Positions 57,821 to 64,000 of a stretch of DNA of 64,000 bases are shown here, piece by piece (position 1 is the stretch's first letter; every line of letters starts with the position of its first letter). Under the pieces are notes generated by a model that saw only the letters and a list, made by a program, of their open reading frames with translations, was not told the origin of the DNA and searched no databases. Source of the stretch: Mytilus galloprovincialis (taxonomy: Eukaryota; Mollusca; Bivalvia; Mytilida; Mytilidae). The stretch lies in contig NC_134847.1 of the NCBI RefSeq assembly GCF_965363235.1, positions 46,441,305 to 46,505,304 of the forward strand, written 5' to 3'. The translations under genes were made by a program, and so were the position numbers.

Positions 57821-58040
57821 TGTTTGAATTAAATGAGGTATTGTCTGATTGGCACTCATACCACATCTTATTATATCTATTCTAAACAGATATATTTGTT
57901 AGTTTTGTGTAGCACGACAACCCTTTCCTCAAAATCTGCTTTGTGTTTTTTTTATTAGGACCTCTTGACCAGACTATGACTTTTTGACTCTTGACCTCTG
58001 CATATTGGGTGTGTCTCTTGGTATGATTACCTTGACGACA
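57600..58040 (+). repeat. diverged direct repeat, TATGACTTTTTGACT units, with family 2 tail
   Basis: ATGACTTTTTGACTATTGACC...TTGGGTGTGTCATCGG at 57608 recurs as ATGACTTTTTGACTCTTGAC...TTGGGTGTGTCTCTTGG at 57977. Between them, 57828-57880 carries a family-2-like tail (GATTGGCACTCATACCACAT). Confidence 0.55.
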
Positions 58041-58129
58041 AGTCAGGAGTCTTTTTTGTTGATCTTGTATGTTTTTAATTGTAAGTTAAGTTTGAGTTTA
58101 TGTTTTGGAGTTTGAACTAGTACACACTT

Positions 58130-58272
58130 TGTTTAGGGGCCATCTGAAGCCCGCCTCTGGTCGAGGGATTTTCACGCTTTGTTGAAGATCCATTGGGGCC
58201 TTCGACTGCTTTCTGTTCTTTTGTCATGTTACTGTCTCTTTTACACATTTCACATTTTCATTCTCAATTTTT
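58130..58272 (+). repeat. dispersed repeat family 1 copy
   Basis: GGGGCCATCTGAAGCCCGCC, GAAGATCCATTGGGGCCTTC, TTTTACACATTTCACATTTT and CATTCTCAATTTTT run in family order. Confidence 0.65.
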
Positions 58273-58897
58273 AAGAATGTTAGGTTCAAATGAAAACTAA
58301 ATCCTTTAATTTCCCTGAAAATTTTGAGTGGGTCTCATTGGAGTCTAAGCGTGACGCGGGATTGCTGACTTTTTGTAAGCGTTACACGTGAAAGTCATTG
58401 TGCCGTGAAAACGGGAATTGAAGTTTAGCGGGACACGGGAATTTACAAAAAAAATGAGAATTGCTTACGTATATAGTGTGAGCGGGATACGGGAATCTGA
58501 CAAAACAGTAAGCGGGATCCGGGATCAGAACCCCCCAACAAGACCCCCATTAGAGAGAACATTTACTGCTTTAGTACAGTTGTGATAGGTAATGCAAAAT
58601 GTTTTAATCATTTTACCTTAGATTTCATTTCATTTCATGGACATGCAGATATGGATAGTCTGTTTTTACATCTTAAAAATTCATTTAATATTTATTTTTT
58701 ATGCTAAAGACGGGCATGGAAGAGACAGTACTGAATTGCATTACTTACCAAATGATTATGATAGAATATGTTCCACATGTTTGATTTTGGATACATTTTG
58801 TAGCTAGGAGAGCAACGCATGATAGGTACATTTTTTCATGTGGTTTTTTTTTTTTTTTTTCTAAATGGGAGATGATATCTAGATTTGAGACCATGAT
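58273..58897. other. intergenic, with a GCGGGATACGGGAA-type repeat
   Basis: 58350-58545 repeats GCGGGATNCGGGA-like words about six times, similar to the GC-rich insert at 40345-40470. The rest shows nothing named. Confidence 0.45.
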
Positions 58898-59162
58898 ATA
58901 AGGAGCCTGTAATTCAGTGGTTGCCGTTTGTTTGCGTGTTGAATATTCGTTTTTCGTTTAATTTTTGTACATAAATAAGGCCGTTAGTTTTCTCGTTTGA
59001 ATTGTTTTACATTGTCATTTCAGGGCCTTTTATAGGTGGTTATGCGGTATTGGCTTTGCTCATTAAAGGCCGTACGGTGACCTGCAAATGTTAATTTCTG
59101 TTTCATTTGGTCTCTTGTGGAGAATTGTCTCATTGGCAATCATACCACATCTTTTTTATATG
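58898..59162 (+). repeat. dispersed repeat family 2, most complete copy
   Basis: The head TAAGGAGCCTGTAATTCAGT followed by GGTTGCCGTTTG is A-box-like (TAATTCAGTGGTTG). The body has TCATTTCAGGGCCTTTTATA and GGCTTTGCTCATTAAAGGCC, and the tail CTCATTGGCAATCATACCAC then ATCTTTTT. About 265 bp. Confidence 0.75.
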
Positions 59163-59350
59163 TATTTGCTTACTATTTGTATGGTTCTATTTATATTACT
59201 TTGTGGTGGATTGTCAGTATCATTAGTAAAAAAAAATGTTAAAATACCGAATTGTTCCTCAGATTAGAATACATTCATTCGTTTTTAGTAATGACAATGC
59301 CTGACATGCATGATGCTTGGGGCTAGATGAGCTAGTTAAAGATACCATAA

Positions 59351-59530
59351 AATTGAGAATGGAAATGGGGAATGTGCCAAAGAGACAACAACCCGACCAT
59401 AGAAAAAAACAACAGCAGAAGGTCACCAACAGTTCTTCAATGTAGCGAGAAATTCCCGCACTCGGAGGCGTCCTTCAGCTGGCCCCTAAACAAATATATA
59501 CTAGTTCAGTGATAATGAACGCCATAATAC
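59351..59530 (-). repeat. dispersed repeat family 1, inverse copy
   Basis: TTGAGAATGGAAATGGGGAA, TGTGCCAAAGAGACAACAAC, GAAGGTCACCAACAGTTCTT, CTTCAGCTGGCCCCTAAAC and TTCAGTGATAATGAACG give the longest inverse copy. Confidence 0.75.
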
Positions 59531-59549
59531 ATGCTTATGACTATGTATG

Positions 59550-59605
59550 CCAGACGCGAGTTTCGTCTACATTATTTACTCGTCAGTTGCGCTCGAAGTA
59601 AAACA
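59550..59605 (-). repeat. dispersed repeat family 4 fragment, inverse
   Basis: CCAGACGCGAGTTTCGTCTA and ACTCGTCAGTTGCGCTCGAA are inverse to the words at 10690-10800. It directly follows the family-1 copy. Confidence 0.5.
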
Positions 59606-60636
59606 GTTCAAAGTCAAAATCAATTCGAAGTTGTGGAGATTTTATGCAAATATCCGAATTGTTATTAAGATATTGTTATTCAATAGTTCATGATATTAGC
59701 TCTCGATACTTTCGCAGTGAAAATTAACAGGCGAATTTAAAATAGAATGACCACGGATACCTAATGATTACAAACGCAAATTTTAAAATTATTACTTTAT
59801 TTTGTAAAATTCTTCCCTCGAGTGCTTGTTTTGGCCAAAATTGATATTCTCAGCATGACCGTAAATTTATCATTTAAAGTTGTCAGAAACTAATTCTTGT
59901 TTGTCGATCAAGTGGACACCTATGTCGAAATATGTAGTTATCAAAAATAACCAGCTGGATAGAAATTTATTTTACTTGCCCTTTAACCCTACCCTTCAGA
60001 GGTTCGTGCTTTGTTGAACATTAGTACTTTTAACCCATACATTGTACCATACATTTCGTGTCACTGTTTGGAATGCGAGTGGTTAGCTCATTGACAGATA
60101 CTAATTGAATTCCTTTAACTAAATTATACTATAGTTTTCTTTATAAAGGTGAGATTTTTAGATAAAATTCTCTTGCTTGTTTGAAATAAAATCAAAATGT
60201 AATTTAAGAATGCTATTGCATGCTAACATCCATTACGATGATGGTATGTTGGGAGCTGCATACGAAAGTGTAACAACTCATCCCTAACCGCTAATATTTA
60301 TATATTTTGTTGACAAATTATCTTCTGTGATCGTTTTCATATACTGACAGATAATCTCGTTACAAGGATATAGATTACATACGTATCTTTTATCTATTTC
60401 GTTGTATTATTTTCACGGGAGTATGAAACACTTTCTTGAATAAATAAGCTTTGATCGTTGATTCGGATCACAAAATAACAAACTTAGCTCCCGTTAGTTT
60501 ATTATGCATTTTGTAAGAATTTACCGAGTGTTATCTTTATAAACATCCTTGTGTAAATGAAAATAAGAAATGCATGCATTAAAACCGTTGCATATAAGAA
60601 TACTTTTATCATAATGTTAGCACAATTATTTTTTTA
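59606..60636. other. intergenic sequence, no gene recognised
   Basis: Contains at about 60541-60600 a stretch (CCTTGTGTAAATGAAAATAA, GAAATGCATGCATTAAAA) repeated at the centre of the next feature. Confidence 0.4.
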
Positions 60637-60965
60637 TTCGAATATGTGTAGATTTTAAATACTTAATTACAAACTTTTATAATCTGAAACTAGTTAAACA
60701 ATAACAATCCCTTCAGTAAAAGTTTACTAATAGGACTAGCGTTGGTGCTAGAGGCGGATAAAACATTCTTGTGTAAATGAATAAGAAATGCATGCATTTA
60801 TAAATTTTAAATTGTTATATATAAGAATAACACCATCCGCCTCTAAGCACCAACGACCTAGTCCTATATAAAACCTGTTATTGTTTAACAAACTTTGATT
60901 AAAAAAAACTTGTTATTGGAAATGTTGAAAATTAGTATTTAAAATCTTCACATATTCATAATAGT
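60637..60965. repeat. long imperfect palindrome, about 330 bp
   Basis: Paired arms: GAATATGTGTAGATTTTAAA / TTTAAAATCTTCACATATTC, then GTTAAACAATAACAA / TTGTTATTGTTTAAC, then ATAGGACTAG-GTTGGTGCT-AGAGGCGGAT / ATCCGCCTCT-AAGCACCAAC-CTAGTCCTAT. The spacer at 60760-60830 is a near copy of 60541-60600. Mobile-element or inverted-duplication origin. Confidence 0.7.
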
Positions 60966-61544
60966 GTATACTAGTATAGAAATTGTACGTGTAAAGATAA
61001 CGTTTTCCTATATAGCTGCATCAATACCAGTTTTTATTCAGAAACAAAAAGCAAATTTTTACAGGTTCTACTTTTGAAAACATTTCAAACGGCAGTCTAG
61101 AATTTCTTATAACATTTAAGAATTACCTCTTCAGCATCAATTGTGAAGTTAAGAAAAGGAAAAATACAGAAACATAATGAAAAGGGAAAATAGGGAAAAA
61201 TAATCTTCCTTATGGGGTCTATTCCATGCTCTTAACCTATTCAAACCAACGTTTTCATCGAATGACAGTCTGCCGGACATGTCAAGCAATAAAACTTGTT
61301 GACTCAATTTCCAGAAGTTGTCCGATTGATTTTTTGCTCATTTGTTCTCGTGCTGAATGTGATTGAAAGATATGCCCGCCGCAGGATTTTACACACAAAA
61401 AAATCACAATCGACTTAAATCAGAATTCATTTTATTAAGGTGTCAAAATTTTATTATTAAATTTAAAATGAAAATATATGAAAGTCGTCGTGTCATTGCA
61501 AAAATTATTCAATAGTAAATACATATATTTTCTTTATGGCGGTG
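60966..61544. other. intergenic sequence, no gene recognised
   Basis: Nothing could be named. Confidence 0.35.
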
Positions 61545-61845
61545 TAAAATACACAAAAAAACAAGAATGTGTCCCATCCGCACTATCATTTTCCATGTTC
61601 AGTGGACCGTGAAAATGGGATAAAATCTCTAATTTGGCATTAAAATTAGAATGATCTAATCATAGGAAACATGTTTACTAAGTTTCAAGTTGATTGGACT
61701 TCAACTTCATCAAAAACTACCTCGACCAAAAACTTTAACCTGAAGCGGAACGAACGGACGGACGGACGGACGAACGGACGGACGGACGGACGAACGGACG
61801 GACAGACCAGAAAACATAATGCCCATAAATTGGGCATAAAATGTG
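61545..61845 (+). repeat. dispersed repeat carrying a (CGGA)n run
   Basis: TTTCAAGTTGATTGGACTTC, CAACTTCATCAAAAACTACC and TTAACCTGAAGCGGAACGAA lead into CGGA/CGAA tetranucleotides (61749-61802), then CAGACCAGAAAACATAATGC. I recall this as a frequent mussel repeat. The 66-codon frame over it is not a gene. Confidence 0.6.
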
Positions 61846-62274
61846 AAAATATTCAACGAAAAATATGGTAATCAATATCAATTACCCGTTGACGATATAA
61901 AATGGCAACCAGAGCTATGAACTGTTATCCTGACAGTCTGGAATGAGGAAAAGAGACATTATTTCAGATCCGTTTTATTTTACAAAGCTAGTAAGAAAAT
62001 GAATATCAAGACATATGAATATCAAGATAATGATATACATTACTTATATCGTTTGAATTAAATGTATAGGAAAAAGTCCAATTCAACTCATGCTTTCTTT
62101 ATTGAGAATAAAGAAAGAGATAACAAATTTACTTAAATTAGCTTCAGCACTCATTACGCAAGAATAAAAATCCTAGTGTTCTATATCATGTCTGTAATAT
62201 TTTTCGTATTATGTACTATAATTGCCTGGTAAGACCGTCTTTAAAATAACATATCTGAGAAATTAAAAGACAAT
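61846..62274. other. intergenic sequence, no gene recognised
   Basis: Nothing could be named. Confidence 0.35.
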
Positions 62275-62830
62275 AAAAACCGTGAGAATAAAAACGGTAT
62301 GTATACAGGAGTCGTGAGAACAACACCGGTATGTACAGGAGCATGAGAACAAACTCGGTATGTAGGATATCGTGAGAACAAAACCGGTATGTACAGGAGT
62401 CGTGAGAACAAAACCGGTATGTAGGGGTTGGGGGAACAAAACCAGTATGTGGGGTTGTGAGATCAAAACCGGAATGTAGAGTTTTGAGAACAAAACCAGC
62501 ATGAAGGGGTTGTGAGAACAAAACCGGTTTATAATGGTTGTGAGAACAAAGCCGGTATGTAGGGATTGTGCGAACCAAACCAGTATGTTGCATTGAAGAG
62601 TTTGTGAGAACAAAGCTGGTATGTAGGGGTGTGCACAAAACCGGTATGTAGGGGTTGTGAGAACAAAACCTGTATGTAGGGGTTGTGCGCAAAATCGATA
62701 TGTAGGGGTTGTGAGAACAAAACCGGTATGTAGGGGTTGTGCTCAAATACAGTATGAAGTGGTTTTGAGAACAAAATTGGTATGTAGTGGTTCAGAGGAC
62801 AAAACCGGTATGTAGGGGTTTTGAAGAAAA
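62275..62830. repeat. 28-bp minisatellite, about 20 units
   Basis: The unit is CCGGTATGTAGGGGTTGTGA followed by GAACAAAA. Variants lose or change a few bases. The complementary strand gives stop-poor frames (up to 176 codons; YRFCSHNPYIPVLFSQPLH-like), which are artefacts of the repeat. Confidence 0.85.
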
Positions 62831-63940
62831 AATTGCATCTGACCAGAAAAAGAAATAGTGACGTTTTCATTGTGATGTTATGCTTCTTTGACATTAACCT
62901 GGTATTTTACTTCCTCTGCATGTTTTGTATAGTTATACGCAATATTTAACGAGAAATGACAGTACATTAAATAGACAGGTAATATAGATAAGCTGACATA
63001 AACAATATACTGTATGTACCTATATATGTTCGACTTGAAAGAGAACACGAGAATTGTTAGATGAAACGAGATATTACGGTCGTAGATAATTGTAATCAGA
63101 TCAATTTAATACACAAAATACTCTTTTCTTCTACTGTATCAAAAAGCAGATATAAGTACCTTCTTTGATCACAGGTTCAAAGGCACAGACAAATAAATTT
63201 AATATACAATCTGAATATACTCTGTCAATTTCAAAGACATGGTCTTCAAAGTTAAGTATTTATATACTAAGTATGTGTCTTTACTTATGTGACCGTTTGG
63301 AGAAAATGGCTATAAATTTCAACCGTCCACACTTGAGAAAGTAAATCAGTTTTCTTTATAAAGATAAATTAATTGTGATATTCAAGTGGCTGGTACATTG
63401 TGTGAAAGGAACAGTTGAGATTTAACTAACAGTTTTTAAAGGAATGTAATTTTTATTGAATAAACTAAGCTTGATGGATATGAATCTAGCAATTCTTTCT
63501 TTATATCAAGCTTGACAAGTGTAAACAGAGGTCTTACACTACGAATATTTGTATTGATTTGCTGTTTAAGAAAGCTTGTTGATCACCCATCTCACAAAAC
63601 CACTCTCATTCAATCAGTAACGTTAAAGTTTACGGTGTTAAAATCATTATAAGAAACTGATTTGACGAGCAGGCTCATCTGAGGCTTCAGCTAGAACGTT
63701 CAGTCTACAATAACCTTAGTACACATTGATGGAATATTGGAGGTGACCAGATGCGAAAGCCAGAGTGTCAATTTCAGAAGAGTTGAGCCATGTAATTTTC
63801 ACGTCACTGTAACATTACATTTTGGCAATTTTGACTTCCGCAGGAAGATTTAATTGAAGGTTAATCAAAGGATTTAACGATGGGTTAAGAGATCAAAAGA
63901 TTTAAATATACTACATCTACTGAACATTTTTAAAATAACA
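62831..63940. other. flank upstream of the right-edge exon
   Basis: No coding sequence recognised. A promoter and 5' leader for the exon at 63941 may lie in the last few hundred bases. TTTAAATATA at 63901-63910 is TATA-like but very close to the ATG. Confidence 0.35.
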
Positions 63941-64000
63941 ATGTTGGATTTTGTTATGGTTTATCTGCTGGTATCTGCATCACATGCCGCGTATCAAGGT
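63941..64000 (+). CDS. possible first coding exon of a secreted protein (runs off the window)
   Basis: ATG at 63941 opens MLDFVMVYLLVSASHAAYQG and stays open to the last base. The pattern (short n-region, nine or so hydrophobic residues, then SASHA before a likely cleavage) is that of a signal peptide. The window ends in CAAGGT, which could be read as AAG|GT, the start of an intron. Only 20 codons are visible, so family and function cannot be told. It could also be chance. Confidence 0.4.
   Translation, partial: MLDFVMVYLLVSASHAAYQG

Noticed and set aside
62216-62894. Minus-strand frames of 116-176 codons
   Set aside because: They are products of the 28-bp tandem repeat.

Overview
This is AT-rich nuclear DNA from an animal. 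The genes are split by introns with GT-AG borders, much of the window is repeats, and almost none of the open reading frames are genes. The ferritin is of the molluscan 'soma' type, and many dispersed repeats look like ones I know from marine mussels. A bivalve, probably a Mytilus-like mussel, is the best guess (inference; no database search was possible).

Three genes can be read with confidence. (1) A PCNP homologue (PEST-containing nuclear protein) lies on the minus strand at 22312-17190, with five coding exons and 167 aa. (2) A ferritin heavy-chain-like gene lies on the minus strand at 31054-28419, with four coding exons and 174 aa. It has a full ferroxidase site, an iron-responsive element in the 5' leader, a TATA box and a poly(A) signal. 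(3) A C2H2 zinc-finger exon lies on the plus strand at 42730-43799, with eleven fingers. It is followed by a frameshifted twelfth finger, then decayed finger remnants, then about 2 kb of a 36-bp tandem repeat that appears to derive from the second half of a finger. At the right edge, 63941-64000 looks like the signal-peptide start of a secreted protein that runs out of the window.

The rest is mobile and repetitive DNA. 1-4690: a 1.6-kb terminal-inverted-repeat (TIR) element inserted in a dispersed repeat, a small MITE and tandem blocks. 4736-8262: a 3.5-kb minisatellite. 8.3-16.5 kb: mostly unremarkable, with one foldback MITE and a 147-bp-period array. 20-24.6 kb: foldback elements inside PCNP intron 1 and a LINE RNase H fragment. 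24.8-27.8 kb: tandem blocks and nested MITEs. 32-41 kb: a LINE reverse-transcriptase fragment and several inverted-repeat elements. 46.8-53.1 kb: a nested transposon complex (a 3.46-kb TIR element flanked by TTA, inside an older element rich in CTACGACC-like words, followed by two tandem copies of a decayed coding-like module). 53.8-62.8 kb: more dispersed repeats, a long palindrome and a 28-bp minisatellite.

The genes do not form a pathway or operon. Ferritin is the one locus whose regulation can be read from the sequence: iron-controlled translation through the IRE. No CRISPR array, rRNA gene, tRNA gene or intact transposase was found.
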